Shown here: piece by piece, positions 12,813 through 24,864 of the stretch
Numbering within the stretch: position 1 is the first letter of the stretch
Layout: each line of letters starts with the position of its first letter
Notes under the pieces: model-generated
Database searches by the model: none
Seen by the model: only the letters and a program-made list of their open reading frames with translations
Told to the model about the DNA's origin: nothing
Assembly: GCA_022266195.1 (NCBI GenBank)
Contig: WHVY01000002.1
Location: forward strand, 3,301,001 to 3,365,000
Length of the DNA: 64,000 nucleotides
Direction of reading: 5' to 3'
Source: Tetranychus cinnabarinus
Lineage: Eukaryota; Arthropoda; Arachnida; Trombidiformes; Tetranychidae
Translations under genes and position numbers: made by a program

Positions 12813-15800
12813 TATGTGAAAAGAATTATCCGAATACCATGATGATAAAGACGGAAGAAAAGAAGAGAGAAGAAGACCACTAAAGAGTTAGATATTGAAC
12901 AAATCCTGAAAAAGATTTCTGAAACTCTATCATTTCTTCTCGATTTCGATAAAGTTCCAAGGAAATTCAATCTGATTTTTAACCAAATTATTGGGTTGGC
13001 TAAAAGACTTTTGCGTTTATGAGTTTTGAAAACTTTATTTGAGCTAATTGAGAATCTCTTCAACTTTGAAATTATCCATTTCTAGTTGGTTCAACATTTC
13101 ATTTTAAATTGATTTTAATTGATGAATTGAAGTGTTTTTGTGGTCAACAATGAATTGTGCTTTTAATCATTTTTTTTCCTTTGATTGTTCCATCGATAAT
13201 TACAGGATTAACTTGATCTGCTAAAGATAATCAAATATGATTATTATTATGAAAATAATGAAAATAATAGGATTTAATTGAGTTTCATTTTTTGTTTTTA
13301 AACGATAATCTTAATCCAAGCATATGCAGGGTTTCATTATTTTTTGTTTTTACATTTTCATTCTGAATGTTTCACTATTTCTAAATGAGTAAATTCATGT
13401 GATTAATTGATTAATCAATAGCAAGATACCTTTAAAGTTGAAATGTTTCCAATGTTCGTTTAGATTTACATGGGAAAAAGAAGGTAAAAATGAAAGGAAA
13501 TGAGAATATTTTTCTTTCTTTCTTCCCCTTTCATCATTACTGTATCTGGAGTTTGGTTTGGTTGTGATGATGAAAAGGATGGAAATGATGAACATGATGA
13601 TTCTTTTCATAGTGACAGTTAACCTTACACCATTTAACCATCATGACAATCCTCTTCACTTGTTTTTGCAAGAGATTATCTGAATGTCTGAATGGATGAA
13701 GAAAAGAAGAAGAAAAGGAAGACGAAGAAAAAGAAAACACTTTAATATCATAAATATCAAGTGCAATTCACAATGTGAATTATGATCTTGTTGTCACGTA
13801 AAAATGCAAACATCGACAATGAAATATTAAGTGATGTTGACGATATCTGAGCCACTTTTACTCTTGATTCATCGTCTTCACTCTTCTCATCATTTCCATG
13901 GTCTTTTCCCTTTTCCCTTTTCACTCTTCATCATTTTCATCTTACTACTTCCACCTCATCCAAGTGATCAATTGCAGTAAAATGTCACTTGAACAAGCAA
14001 CAACAACGACAACAACAGGCAAAACAAATGTCTTATTTTTTCTCCTCGTAAAGTAGCAACAGTGAAACAGATGAACAAGAATCATCTTTAAAAGCATTAC
14101 AAAACTTGCATGAGTGGCGATTCAGCAAGCGTCTTCAACTCATCTAATCCCATGCAAAAAGAGTGAACAAAACAAAAAGCATTTCCAAATATATCAATTG
14201 AAACAAATTGAAGCTGTAAAAGGCCTTATTGCATCAAAAAATTGTTGCTCTCGATCTTTTCATATATCTTTAAACATTTCAATTGCTCTCGAATTAAATA
14301 TTAGATATTATAATATAATATTTTAGATTTTGCAATTTCTCGATCAAAACTTTTAGATTTGCTGTAAATTGCAAATCAATTACAAAATTATTTGTTGTAT
14401 GTGAAGAGTTAACAGAGAACTGACTATCTTGTGAGTTCCTTTACATTATCAAAGTTGGATAAGTTTGAAAAAAGTTTTTCGAATCTTGTGATTGCTCTTT
14501 TCAAAGGTAATTCAAATGTTGAATTGTAATAATTAATGGAAAATTAAATCAGAGTTGATTGTAATGTTTGGCAAAAAAAGGCTAAGTTATTGACTTTTTG
14601 TCTTGAAGCGAGAAGAAATTTATCTTTTTGCTTATTTTCATTGGGTGTGATTGGGACAATCTTGGGATACATTTTTTGCCGTTATTGTCGTATTAGGAGA
14701 CGGCTAAGGAAGGCCATAATTAGAGTCAAACTGACTTGACCGTCATTAAGAGACTCATCATTTTCAACTTATTTTTCTTCTTCTTTTTTCATGTAAATAT
14801 TCATTAGTTGATTCTGTTTGCGTGTTGGAAGTCAAGTTGGTAATAAAGTTGGATTTCAATTTAATAGTGAGAATGAGAATCAAATTCAATCACCTTAATT
14901 TGCTGGAATCAGTTTGCTGCTCAAACAGGTCAATAAGGTGACCATTTGAAAGTGTAAACAGCCGTTCGAAGTTTTTTATTGCAAATCAATGATGAATTAA
15001 GGTGAGGTCAGTTGCGGTTGAATCCAACAACTGGTCAAACGCTGTTGATGTGTAATGAGCTTTTCTTTGACATGTTGGACCAACAGTGAAACGTAGTTGA
15101 CCTGAGATTAAAGAAGCAAACTTTTTTTTCTCCTACTTTCTATTTACTATTATTATCAATGATTTCATGATGATCTGACAATCATTTTCATGGTAATGTC
15201 AGATAATGGTGAGATAATAATGTGGGTTGATTAGCGTTCATTTTGATTTCATTCTTTGCACGTCGAGTTTCAAGTTTAATCTTTGATTTTGAGAAAACTT
15301 TTTGGTGGAAGAAAAAGTTTGCAAAAATGAATAATTAATTGGAATCAATCTCGGTTTCAATCGATATAATTGAGGCAATTGTTTTCGCTTTGAATTTCAT
15401 TTTGTTTTGACTTGCACAATAAAAGGTGTGAAAAGGTTTTAATTGCGCTTACATTTCAACTCGTTTGTTGCTCTTCATTGATTTTTACACATTTTAATTC
15501 ATTCCATTTCAATCAATCAACTTTTATTTTTGTTTTTTAAATGAATTTGTTTTCAATTTTGTTTGATCGAAATCAAAGAGCCAAATGTTTCCACTAATTG
15601 GACAAAGTTGAGAGTTAATTAAATGTTTAATTCATTGGGTTGATTAGTTTGATTGGTGAATTTGAATCAACGTTGGGAAAGAGAAACGATTAGACTTGGT
15701 AATTTAATTAAAGTAATTATAAGAAAAATTGAGATAAAATTTGAACTCCGTTTGATGAGTTTAAATTTTAAATTTTAAATCATTCAGACTGTTGGATTGG

Positions 15801-16119
15801 GGTAAGAATAATGGTGAAACAATTGTGATTAAAGTTGCAAGTTTCAAGTTTATCAAGTGAACAAAACTTTTGCTTTACTCAAAATTTCAATTTCAAATGT
15901 TTTTTGCTGCTTCATGAAAATTCAAACAGGATAAAAGTTATCAAGTATTTTTTTATTTATTTGAGATATTTTATCAAATTTAATGGTAGAGGATAAAAAA
16001 ATGATGATGATGATGACAAATATCAAGATAGAGATGAAGATGGAGATGAAAATATGGCAATGAGTAGAATAAGTATGAAGACAATGGTGGAAATGAAGCA
16101 AAAGAAAAGGTCTCGCTAA
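12813..16119. other. intergenic, no gene seen
   Basis: AT-rich sequence with short low-complexity open frames on both strands. No domain, splice-consistent exon chain or RNA gene recognised. Confidence 0.5.
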
Positions 16120-16680
16120 GTGTTTCCTTTGATGGGGAAAGAGTCACCTTTTTAGGTTGAAATTTTGTCTTCTTTCGGTCTTACATGGTTTACCGCGAAG
16201 ATGAAAATGACGATAATGAAGGTAATAAATGTATCTATTGTTAAATCGAAGATCAAGAAGATGATGAAAATTATGCTAAAAAGATGATGAAGAGGATAGC
16301 GATGATAAGAAAAGGAGGAATAAATAAATTTTACGTAAAATTGCTTGATAGCAGTTCATACTTGATGCGTGAGAGTCGCTTTGCTTAGGTTGAGATTTTC
16401 ATCTCTTTCGGCCTAATATGATTTACTGTGAGGATGGAAGTGAAGATGAAAATGAAGATAATGAAGATTGCAAATATATTTACTATTAAATTGGAGATGA
16501 AAATGATGATGATGATGAGGGAGAGGATGAGAAAGAAAAAATTTCTGTGTAAAAATGACTCCATAGTGTCACACTTGATAGGGTGAGAGTGACTTGCTAG
16601 GGTTAAGATTTGCATCTTGTTCGGCCTGACAAGGCTTACTGTTGAAATGAATATTAAGATGATTATAATGAAGGAAATAG
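16120..16680 (+). repeat. three spaced copies of a conserved ~60-bp core in GATGA-rich sequence
   Basis: Cores start near 16138, 16368 and 16584, spaced about 230 and 216 bases. Each has the form GAGAGTGACTTGCTTAGGTT-GAGATTTxCATCTCTTTCGGCCT-GA...TTTACTGTGA. Between the cores runs purine-rich (GAT/GAA)-type sequence. A further core copy lies near 38898. The core contains a small inverted motif, GAGAT...ATCTC. Confidence 0.6.
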
Positions 16681-16784
16681 TTTGATAAATGAACATGAGC
16701 TTGACTATTGTCACAGCTTTTGAAACTTTAAAATTCAAAGTTTGTCATCCAATTGAACTAGATTATAAGATGTCTGAGTGAGAG

Positions 16785-17055
16785 GGAAAAATCAGGAAGA
16801 CAAGAGTAAAGATGATGGCGATGATCAAGTTGATGATGAAGATGACGATGAAGATGTGATGATGATAAAGATGCAGTTGAAGTAAAAAATCAAGGTAAGC
16901 CGATTTGGTTGAATCTTTGAAAAGCCATAAAATAGATAAAAGACAAGTTTGATGAAGTGAGAAAGATGAAGATGAAAAGAGACACAGAGAGAAGGATGAA
17001 AATGAGGATGAGAATGATGACGATGTGAATGATGATGATGATGCTTATAGGCCGG
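16785..17055 (+). repeat. GATGA/GATGAT-rich purine tract
   Basis: Long stretch of GATGATG, GAAGATG and GACGATG units, purine-rich on the + strand, ending near the last GATGATGATGATG. Simple-sequence DNA; the long open frames over it are artefacts of composition. Confidence 0.75.
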
Positions 17056-19495
17056 AAATTATCAACTAATACCCAGAGGATTTAAGTTTATTTGGAAGCA
17101 GCCATGAAGCCGATAATAGTATCGATAATGTCCATTGGTGCATCTTCATCATTACAATCATTTTCATTTTCCTTTTGTTTATTCTCATTCTTATTTTCAT
17201 TATCATCTTCATCATCTTTCTATTTTTTCTCTCTTCTCTCGTCCGTCAAAATCAATTCACTAACTGATCATGGTGGCTCTTTGTATCATTATCTGAATCT
17301 ATCTGAAATAATCTCAACCATTTCCTGGTTCAAACTTTTCTTCGCTCAACTTTTTTTTCTCTCTGATATTATACCTTCTCTAAGCAATTTTTATTAAACT
17401 TTTATTCCTTTAAATTTAATATTTTCCTGTTTTTTTGTCACCATTTATTCAACTTTACATTCATTATCATTTCTCAGTTTTATCCTTTCATTGAACTTTA
17501 TCTGAATCTTGCAAAACTTCATTTTTCATTTGATCAAAGTTTCATTTCACTTTAACCATTAGAAGCAGATTTAAAAGCTATCCAACTTCAACTATCGATT
17601 CAACCAAACTCGGAAAACACGAAAAAAAAGTTTCAATTAGTCGATCCAAATTCATCATGAAATTTTACAGAGAAAATTTCATTTTTCTTTGCTGAAATTG
17701 TTCTTTTTAAACGGAATAAAAATTAATTTTTAAGAATTTTTTCGATCTTCTGTTTGAAAGTCATTTCGTTTGTTGATATTGTGATGCTTGAGATCAGTTG
17801 TTCTGTAAATCTGTAAGTTGAAAAGTGAAAAGGAATTGAAAGAGAAATTATTTTCAGTGTTTTCCATGTAAAAGTTGAGAGTGAAAAATGATGATAACAT
17901 GACTTGGGATGGACACAATTCAATATTGGTTGACTTGTTAACAGTTTTACCCATTTTCATCCATCATCTATCATTGAACACCCAAGACTGAAGAGTCGGA
18001 AAAACATGGTTAAAATGCTCGTAAAGTTGCGATGGGACAACAAAATGATTTCATTTTTGTTACCTTTTCAAACCAACTGACCATTGAAAGAGAAGCAACA
18101 AAAAAGAGAAAAAGTTTCCAAATGAAAAATGTAACCTTTACATGGTCAAAAGGCTAAGCCATGGTCAGTATTGCTATTGACAGAAGGAACAAGAAATGTT
18201 AATTTTTACTGATCAACATTCAGAGTTTTCAGGTTCAATCGATGGAGCAAAATATTGTTGCACTATTAGACAGCAAAAAGGTGTTTCAATTTGAAGGTAA
18301 ATATTTTTTCACTCTTCATCTTTTCCAGTCTTTTAGTCTTTTTTGTTTCCTTTCATGAATATTTAAACTTTACAGGGTTAAAAGAGTTTGTTCCAGTTTG
18401 ATTGGATAATTTTCACTTGGAATTGTTTAAACTCTTTTTTTTCCTTCCTTCATCCATGAGGCATCATTTATTCTGATTCACTCTGATTCCCTCTTAATAG
18501 CCATTCAAGTTTACACTCAGTTTAAAGTGTTGAGAGAGTTTTTAATTAACTCGAACTCTTTTTTTACACCTTTTCATCACAGCTGACCGCATTACAATGA
18601 AGCTTTATTAATATGTATTTTGATATTGTTCAACTGATTAGCATCAGTTGATTAATTTTCACGATCATTTGTTTCCTCGTTTGGGTTCATCAAAAGTTTA
18701 CCTTTTACTCGATAATCCAAATCCTTTGTTTACTCTTGCTTTTTATCCAATTGTTTATCATTTTTTGCTTCTTCTTCTTCTTTGAACTTTCAGCTCAATT
18801 GAAACTTGGAAAAGTGAACAAATTTTTTTCTCTCTTCACCTCTTCTTATTACTTTTTGTTCACTTTAACTATCTATGCTTATTTTCATTCTTTTCATGCT
18901 CAATGCTTCATGGAAGATAGTTGAGTGAGTGAAAAATCTCTTCATCAGGAAGATGGTGATGATGAGGATGAGAATGATGAGCAAGATTAAGTGTAATGTG
19001 AAAATACAGAGAAAAATAAATAAAACCTTTAAAAGAGGATTTAACTAAATTCCAATTACATGGTTCAATGATGAACAAAGATGCTCATGTTAATTAAATT
19101 TTTAAGCTCCTCAACAATCTAAAATTGAATAGTGAAGATGAGAATAGAGAGAGAGAGAAAGAGAGAAGAGCAAATCAAACTCATCAGTTGATGATGATTA
19201 TCAAACCTTTAACTCCCAGAGTAACCAAATTGAGATAAATTTGATAATTATTGCCTTAATTTACTATTAATTTCATCAAATTGTAAAATTAGCACATTCT
19301 ATGTTCTCTTTAAATTGGTCAATTTAAACAATTTATAAAGTCAGTGTCTCAAATTTTTGTTTCAAAAATTGTTGCTAAAGGATTCCAAGGAAACTTTTTA
19401 CACAGATTGAAAGTCATGATTGAACTACATGTCTGTAAATAATCAAAGCTCAATCAGTCTAGAAACTGTCGAGAAATTGATTTTTAAAAAGATTG
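17056..19495. other. intergenic, no gene seen
   Basis: Pyrimidine-rich then AT-rich sequence, with a GATGATGATGAGGATGAG tract near 18955 and a GA tract near 19146. No supportable gene. Confidence 0.5.
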
Positions 19496-19498
19496 ATT

Positions 19499-19520
19499 GA
19501 TCGCGAGTCAGCACCTCAAA
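19499..19520 (+). promoter_or_regulatory. TCGCGA-type upstream block of family copy 1
   Basis: GATCGCGAGTCAGCACCTCA, about 350 bases before the ATG of copy 1. The same block recurs upstream of copies 2, 3, 10 and 11 at different distances, so it is a conserved part of the duplicated flank and a possible control site. Confidence 0.35.
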
Positions 19521-19727
19521 ATAATGAACGTTTTCCAATCATCAACAGGTTAATCATAATCGATACAAATCTGGTTAGATTAAACTTGATATGTGTATTG
19601 TACAATGGATCAGCTGATCATTAAAACCAGAAATATGTTTGATTAGATAAGAATTGAGTAGATTGCTAATTCATAACAAGTCTCAATCACAGTCTAAACT
19701 TCATTGCTATGTATGGTTATTACATCC

Positions 19728-19772
19728 AGTATGAAGTTCATTCATTTGTTATTCTGCTTCTCAAGTGATTCT
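19728..19772 (+). promoter_or_regulatory. core-promoter-like block of family copy 1 (degraded TATA)
   Basis: TATGAAGTTC replaces the TATAAAAATC found in copies 2, 4, 6 and 8, followed at the usual distance by CTCAAGTGATT (initiator-like). The TATA position is about 125 bases before the ATG. Confidence 0.4.
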
Positions 19773-19854
19773 TCGAAAAGTTATTTTCAATTTTCATTCT
19801 AGTTTACCGGTGATATATTTAACTCAACATCAAGTTTAAATCTCCAAGCCAGCA

Positions 19855-20295
19855 ATGGAGCGTACAGAGGACAAGTCGTTGCAAGGTGTCAGTACTTCGA
19901 AAAAGTGGTTGATAAGAATCTACAGTTTCCTCATTGCATTGAATGTCATCACATTGACCGGAACAATAGCTTTAGCCAGCGGAACAGGAATAGGTCTTGC
20001 TATTATTGGACTTGTCATTTGCGGAGTCATGTTAACAGCAATCGTTAAAGAGTGGAGAGTTGTTCTTAACATTGGGCGAATTATTCTGTTGATTGGAGTG
20101 GTGTTCGCCATGATTGCAGTTATCGTCGCAGTCATCGTCATGTGTTCTGCAATCATAAATGGTTGCACATTAACACAACTAATCTTAGTGATTGCGAACG
20201 AAGTTATATTGAGTTGGGTGTTGATCTGCAACGCATATTTATTCAGGCTTCTTGAAAGATTTACAGCTGAATTGGCAAGTTCTTCACATGCCTAA
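19855..20295 (+). CDS. four-helix membrane protein, array copy 1 (intact, 146 aa)
   Basis: Single open exon from ATG to TAA. The N-terminus is short and polar (MERTEDKSLQGVSTSKK). Four hydrophobic helices follow at roughly residues 20-43, 48-67, 76-100 and 111-133. The helix 2/3 loop is the family signature G-V-M-L-T-A-I-V-K-E-W-R. The tail RFTAELASSSHA corresponds to G-R-Y-T-x-E-L in relatives. The Lys/Arg at the N-terminus and in the loop suggest both ends face the cytosol. I do not recognise the family and assign no function. Extra Cys residues in helices 2-4 set this copy apart from copy 2. Compared with the other copies the ORF is full length and the start context (AGCAATGG) matches. Confidence 0.85.
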   Translation: MERTEDKSLQGVSTSKKWLIRIYSFLIALNVITLTGTIALASGTGIGLAIIGLVICGVMLTAIVKEWRVVLNIGRIILLIGVVFAMIAVIVAVIVMCSAIINGCTLTQLILVIANEVILSWVLICNAYLFRLLERFTAELASSSHA

Positions 20296-21274
20296 GCTTT
20301 ACGATGCCTTGCTTTAGCATGGTATTTTACGATGAAAGTTTTATCCATGTAAATAGTAGACTACCATGTAACTGAATTGGTTGTAAACGCATAACATTTT
20401 AGTAACTAAATCATTTTTCCTGCAAAACTTTAATTTTGTGTTCATTAAAAATTTATCATTGTCTAGTTGAAATTCACGTCTGAGTGGAAATTTGATCTTT
20501 TGTGTTTGCGAGGACCACTTGTACAATCAAAATCTGGTCAACAGTTTTGTAAAATTGGGTTGAAAATTGAAAATTAGATCCCCTCAGTACAGTTTGGGAA
20601 CCTGATTTTTGCACCAAACTGTTTTACCAACAAGACAAAGTTTTACATAAAATCCTGGTCCAACAATGAACCGTCAACCCGAATAACAAAAAAGTTTTTC
20701 TTAATGATTACGAATTCTGCGTTTTTTCCTCCAGCCTCTGTAGTAGATTGACTGTGTTGTACTTAGTTCAACTTTATGTACTCAACTTAGCATTGAAGAG
20801 TGTGTTTAGCTGTTGAAGTTGTTTTAATCAACATTAATCCATATTGAAACATATTTCTCTGGAATTAATCATCAATGCGTCAAAGGTTGATTAATCGCGA
20901 GTTAACACCTCAAAATGCACGTTTCCCAATCATGAAGAGGCTTCAATCATAAATCAACCTAATTAGACTTAACTAATTCATTTAAGTTTGAGCAATATTT
21001 GTGTTAAACAATGGATTTACTAATAATGAAACCCATAAACATGTCTAGATTAGATAAAGATTGAGTTTATCGAGCATTAAGTCTCAATCAAAGTCTAAAC
21101 TCCATTTTGCTATTCATGGTTATTACCAAGAAGATGAATCGTTGAATCTATTTTCTCAGATTGTATTTTTATTGATAGTTGTATGATAAGCAGATGTTAT
21201 CTGATTCAATTACAGTCATTTCGCAAAAATTATGCGATTGTTCCTGCTTTTTAATCGGTTTTGCCCTGACTATT
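20296..21274. other. spacer between array copies 1 and 2
   Basis: Begins with a 3' flank like those of other copies (CATGTAA..., TTGGTTGTAAACGCATAACA). It then has unique AT-rich sequence, and from about 20780 the conserved upstream flank of copy 2. No other gene. Confidence 0.5.
20895..20915 (+). promoter_or_regulatory. TCGCGA-type upstream block of family copy 2
   Basis: TCGCGAGTTAACACCTCAAA, about 520 bases before the ATG. It is preceded by CATCAATGCGTCAAAGGTTG, which is also conserved in front of copies 3, 10 and 11. Confidence 0.4.
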
Positions 21275-21325
21275 ACATTGAGTATAAAAATCATTCATTT
21301 GTAATTTTGCGTCTCAAGTGATTGC
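21275..21325 (+). promoter_or_regulatory. TATA/initiator core promoter of family copy 2
   Basis: TATAAAAA at 21283-21290, 132 bases before the ATG. CTCAAGTGATT follows about 30 bases downstream, the usual arthropod TATA-to-start spacing. The block is conserved between copies. Confidence 0.55.
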
Positions 21326-21414
21326 TTCAAGTGAAAAAGTTTTTTTCAGTTTCCATTACTAATTAAATTGTGTTTTATTTAACTAAACATCAAGTTTAAA
21401 TCTACCAACGAACC

Positions 21415-21855
21415 ATGAAAGGTACAGAGAATAAGATGTCATACCAAGGTACTAGAAGTTCGGCGAAATCTTGGTTGCAAGGAATATTCAGTGTTCTCGT
21501 TGCATTGAATGTTATTTCATTGATCTCGGCAATAGTTGCAGCCAACGGATCAGGAATCGGTCTTTCTATTATTGGCATTGCCATTGATGGAATCATGTTG
21601 GCAGCCATCATTAAGGAGTGGAGAGTTGTTCTTAACATTGGTCGAATTATCCTCATAATTGGAACCGTGTTTGCTGTCATCTCAATTGTGGCTGGAGGCA
21701 TCGCAATCGGTGCTGTCAATGGTCTTACAGAAGCACAAAGAAGCTTATTGATTGCGAATGAAGTCCTCTTGAGTATTGCCTTAATCTGCTATATAATTTT
21801 AGTTGTGCTTCTTGGAAGATATACATCTGAATTGGCCAGTGCTTCATATGCTTAA
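21415..21855 (+). CDS. four-helix membrane protein, array copy 2 (intact, 146 aa)
   Basis: Best-preserved member. N-terminus MKGTENKMSYQGTRSSAKSW; helices near residues 20-43, 48-67, 76-100 and 111-133; signature DGIMLAAIIKEWRVVLNIGR across the helix 2/3 loop; tail GRYTSELASASYA. GSGIGLSIIG at the start of helix 2 is shared by most copies. No signal peptide, no Cys pairs outside the membrane, no intron. Copy 7 is a broken near-duplicate, including the upstream flank. No known family recognised; a small four-pass protein of the plasma membrane or an internal membrane is the most that can be said. Confidence 0.88.
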   Translation: MKGTENKMSYQGTRSSAKSWLQGIFSVLVALNVISLISAIVAANGSGIGLSIIGIAIDGIMLAAIIKEWRVVLNIGRIILIIGTVFAVISIVAGGIAIGAVNGLTEAQRSLLIANEVLLSIALICYIILVVLLGRYTSELASASYA

Positions 21856-22357
21856 CCTTTGAATAGTATTTTACATCGAAAGTTTCACCCATGTTCATAA
21901 TAAATTATCACATGTAATTTGGTTGTAAACACATAACAGTTTAGGAATTAAATTATTTTTCTGAAAAAAAACTTTGTTTTCCATCGAGAATTAGTAAACT
22001 CACTCTCACACTAACTGATTGAGTTTCAATATGTTTTCAGTGTCAATTTTTGTGTGTTTTGTTTTTCCTAAACACTCGAGCTCAATATAACATTTATTTA
22101 TAAATATTATATGATTTGGTGGACAATAATTATCTTTGAATTAACTAAAATTTAGTTAAATTAATAATTCAGTACTACGTCCAATTGTCGAGAAACACCA
22201 TTTTCATTCATTTTCAAGGCACCACTTTGGAGTTATAATTACAACTCACCTCAATAATCCACAATCTATAACCCTAATAGACTCAGTTTTTATGCCCCTA
22301 ATAACTCACTAAGTCCCAACTCTTAACGGGGAAATCGAAGTTTTTGGCCATTGTCCT

Positions 22358-22900
22358 TTGGTGGACAATGTTTCCTATTGAATTAACTAAAATTTAGTTA
22401 AATTAATAATAAATTTAGCACTGAGTCCAATTGACCAAGCATTAGTTCAAGTTACAACATTGGTGTCATAAATTCAACTCGCCTCAATAATCAATTTGTT
22501 GAAACAAAGAGTTTGTTTTGCCCTTCTGACCATTGTTAAGAATAAGAAATGTATTTGTCAAGACAGGGAAATAGACAGAGTAAAGAAATAGGAGAATAAT
22601 TTGGACCGTTTCTCTTTCTCAATTTAAACACTTAATTTTTTAACATTACAAGTAGTAGAAAGAGTGAAATTGACTTCAGGGTTTTATCACCAAGTTTACA
22701 AGGTTGATTCAATTGTTCAGTTATCATTCGTTGAAAATTATTCATTAGGAATTTGATTTTTTTTAATGTATAATAGTTTAACTATGTCGCATGGAGTGAA
22801 AAGAGATTTACAACCAGTTTCGATTCCACCAGGTTCTAGTTTCAATGTAACCTTTTGTTTTATCTTTCACTGAAGAGGATGTTTAACTGTTTGAAAATGT
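22358..22900. repeat. array-internal repeat, copy a
   Basis: TTTGGTGGACAATGTTTCCT through the phrase GTTTTGCCCTTCTGACCATT to the TTTCACTGAAGAGGATG flank. Near-identical parts lie at 30028-30311 (copy b) and 30678-31075 (copy c), and a diverged older version at 22117-22262. It contains the inverted motif AATTAACTAAAATTTAGTTA. Confidence 0.65.
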
Positions 22901-22979
22901 TTTTTTAATCAATAATTACAATCGATATTGTAACGCAATTCTGAGAAGTTAATCATCAAATGCGTCAAATGATTTTTTA

Positions 22980-23000
22980 TCGCGAGTTATCAACTCAAAA
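22980..23000 (+). promoter_or_regulatory. TCGCGA-type upstream block of relic copy 3
   Basis: TCGCGAGTTATCAACTCAAA, about 215 bases before the relic ATG, with the ATGCGTCAAATG motif in front. The same block precedes copies 1, 2, 10 and 11. Confidence 0.35.
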
Positions 23001-23195
23001 TAATTTTCATATCATGACGTGGTTAAAAGCAGAATCAAATCTGAATTCCATAGCTATCATGATTATTGCATCCTGTAAAATAATCATTTATTTATATTCT
23101 GCTTTTAAAGTGATTCCTAAAAAATTTATTTCTAATTTCCATTGCTAATTCACTTGTGATAAACTTGACGTCGAATTATGATCTACAAACGAACA

Positions 23196-23402
23196 ATGGA
23201 AAGCACTCCTACAAAAACTTGATTGACAGGAATATTCAGTTTCGCCGCTGCAGTGGACTTCATTTTATTGTTCTCAGCAATAGATTCATCCAACGGATCA
23301 GAGATCGACCTTATCTTCATTAATAAGTTACTCGACTATGTATTTTTATTCTCTCGGATTGGAAGCTATATGGATGAAATGGACATTCCTTCAGTTGTCT
23401 AA
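23196..23402 (+). pseudogene. four-helix family, array copy 3 (centrally deleted, nonsense)
   Basis: Starts MESTPTKT, then TGA (23220-23222) exactly where the invariant Trp of TWLTGIFS should be (TGG to TGA), then continues in frame to TAA. Helix 1 is followed after SNGSEIDL by FINKLLDYVFLFSRIGSYMD, so helices 2 and 3 and most of 4 are missing. Copy 5 has the same internal deletion with different stops, so the deletion came before their duplication. The RIGSYMxEM ending links it to copy 11. Confidence 0.75.
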
Positions 23403-23790
23403 GCTTCAATTAATAATTTTTGTATCAATGAAAGGTTTATCCATGCAAACAGACGATTATTAAAGTCGCATTGAGATCTCGAGTTGAGCTATCAGTTTGA
23501 GATCTCAGGAAAAGTAAATAAGGATTAAAAGGGAAAGCTTAAAGTAAGATTAAAGAATCGCCTGGAACAATGAGTCCTCGTTAAGGTCATGCAAAGCCCA
23601 AATATAAAAAGTAGAATGTAAACTTAAGAACCTTAACACTGATGGAAATACTTCTGTATCACAACCTCGTCCATTTCCCATTTTACTAATACAATTAATG
23701 TTATTGTTTCATATTTCATTGAAGAAGGTGTTTCACTGTAGTTAATATTAACTCTTAATAAAAGTCGTAATCTTCATTGCTATCGACAGT
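23403..23790. other. 3' flank of copy 3 with GAGATCTC pair, and upstream flank of copy 4
   Basis: Contains two GAGATCTC palindromes about 20 bases apart (about 23476-23510). The stretch from 23356 on is nearly repeated at 27766-28060, and a relative occurs at 25102-25345. No gene. Confidence 0.5.
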
Positions 23791-23794
23791 TTTT

Positions 23795-23845
23795 ACATTC
23801 AATATAAAAATCATTAATTTGTTATTGTGTTTTCAAAGTGATCCC
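23795..23845 (+). promoter_or_regulatory. TATA core promoter of family copy 4
   Basis: TATAAAAA at 23803-23810, 125 bases before the ATG, followed by TTCAAAGTGATCCC at the initiator position seen in other copies. Confidence 0.5.
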
Positions 23846-23927
23846 TAAAAAAGTAATTTTCGTTTTTTTTGCTAGTTTACCTGTGATATCCTCAACTCAA
23901 CATCAAGTTTGAATAAAAAAACTGAAC

Positions 23928-24365
23928 ATGAAAGATTTAGAGAATTATATAGAGAATAAAATTAAGTGCAAAGTAACCAGTCCTGCAAAATTGTGGTTGA
24001 CAGGAATATTCATTTTCCTCATCACTTCGAATCTCATCATTTTGATCGGAGCATTAGCTTTATCCAGTGAATCAGGCATTGGTCTTGGCGTTATTGGCCT
24101 TGTCATCTATGGAGTCATGATAATAGCACTCAGAAAAGAGTGGAGAGTTGCTCTTGATATTGGTCCAATCTTCCTCGTATTTGGAATGGTGTCTGCTGTT
24201 ATTGGTTTTGTCTTGGAAGGCATAACATTCAATGCTATCGATTACCCTACACAAACACAAACAATTTTGCTTTTTGTGAACGGGCTTATCTTGTATGTTG
24301 CACTTGTCGGCAACGGAGCTTTGTTCGTGGTTCTTGTGAGATATCCAGATTTATTCGAAGAGTGA
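23928..24365 (+). CDS. four-helix membrane protein, array copy 4 (open, altered C-terminus, 145 aa)
   Basis: Longer polar N-terminus (MKDLENYIENKIKCKVTSP), then TWLTGIFS-like helix 1 (KLWLTGIFIFLITSN), LALSSESGIGL, signature YGVMIIALRKEWRVALDIG, and two more helices. After RYPDL the frame differs from copy 6. One extra base relative to GRYTDAMKSDSYDEL shifts the reading to FEE-stop, so the conserved G-R-Y-T tail is lost. Whether the shortened tail still works is unknown. Copy 8 is its close duplicate. The upstream TATA block is intact. Confidence 0.78.
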   Translation: MKDLENYIENKIKCKVTSPAKLWLTGIFIFLITSNLIILIGALALSSESGIGLGVIGLVIYGVMIIALRKEWRVALDIGPIFLVFGMVSAVIGFVLEGITFNAIDYPTQTQTILLFVNGLILYVALVGNGALFVVLVRYPDLFEE

Positions 24366-24864
24366 TTCCTATGACGAACTTTAATTCATAGTATTTAAAA
24401 TGTAGGCCATTTCATTGGTTTGGTTATGACCGCATAATAGTTAATGAATGAAAATATTTTTCTAACAAAACTTTGAATTTGTTTTCCATCGAGAATTTAA
24501 AATTAGTAAGCGCATTATCATTTTCTTACACTCAATGATTGAGTTTCAATTTGTTTTCAATGTCAATTTTTGTTTTGTGTTTGCTAAACACTACAGTTCA
24601 AGCTGATCATTAGTATTAGAAAGAATGAAATTGACTTCAAGTTTGTATTACCAAGTTAATTCAATTTTTCAATTATCATGAAAAGGTTGCAATCAGCATA
24701 AAATCTAAATTCCATAGCTATCATGATTATTGCATCCTGTAAAAAAATCATTTATTTGTATTCTGCTTTTGAAGTGATTCCTAAAAAGTTTATTTCCAAT
24801 TTCCATTACTAATTCACTTGTGATATATTAAACTTGATGTCTAATTATAATCTACAAACGAACC
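24366..24864. other. spacer between array copies 4 and 5
   Basis: 3' flank of copy 4 with CGCATAATAGTTAATGAATG, then the upstream flank of copy 5 (GATTATTGCATCCTGTAAAA, as in copy 3; TATA lost). No gene. Confidence 0.5.

Larger units (their letters stand above)
21856..23195. other. spacer between array copies 2 and 3
   Basis: Holds the copy 2 3' flank, the 22358-22900 repeat, and the upstream flank of copy 3 with its TCGCGA block. No other gene seen. Confidence 0.5.

Noticed and set aside
17092..17397. 101-codon Ser/Phe/Leu-rich open frame
   Set aside because: Produced by a pyrimidine-rich CATCATC/TTC tract; no signal peptide logic or domain beyond composition.
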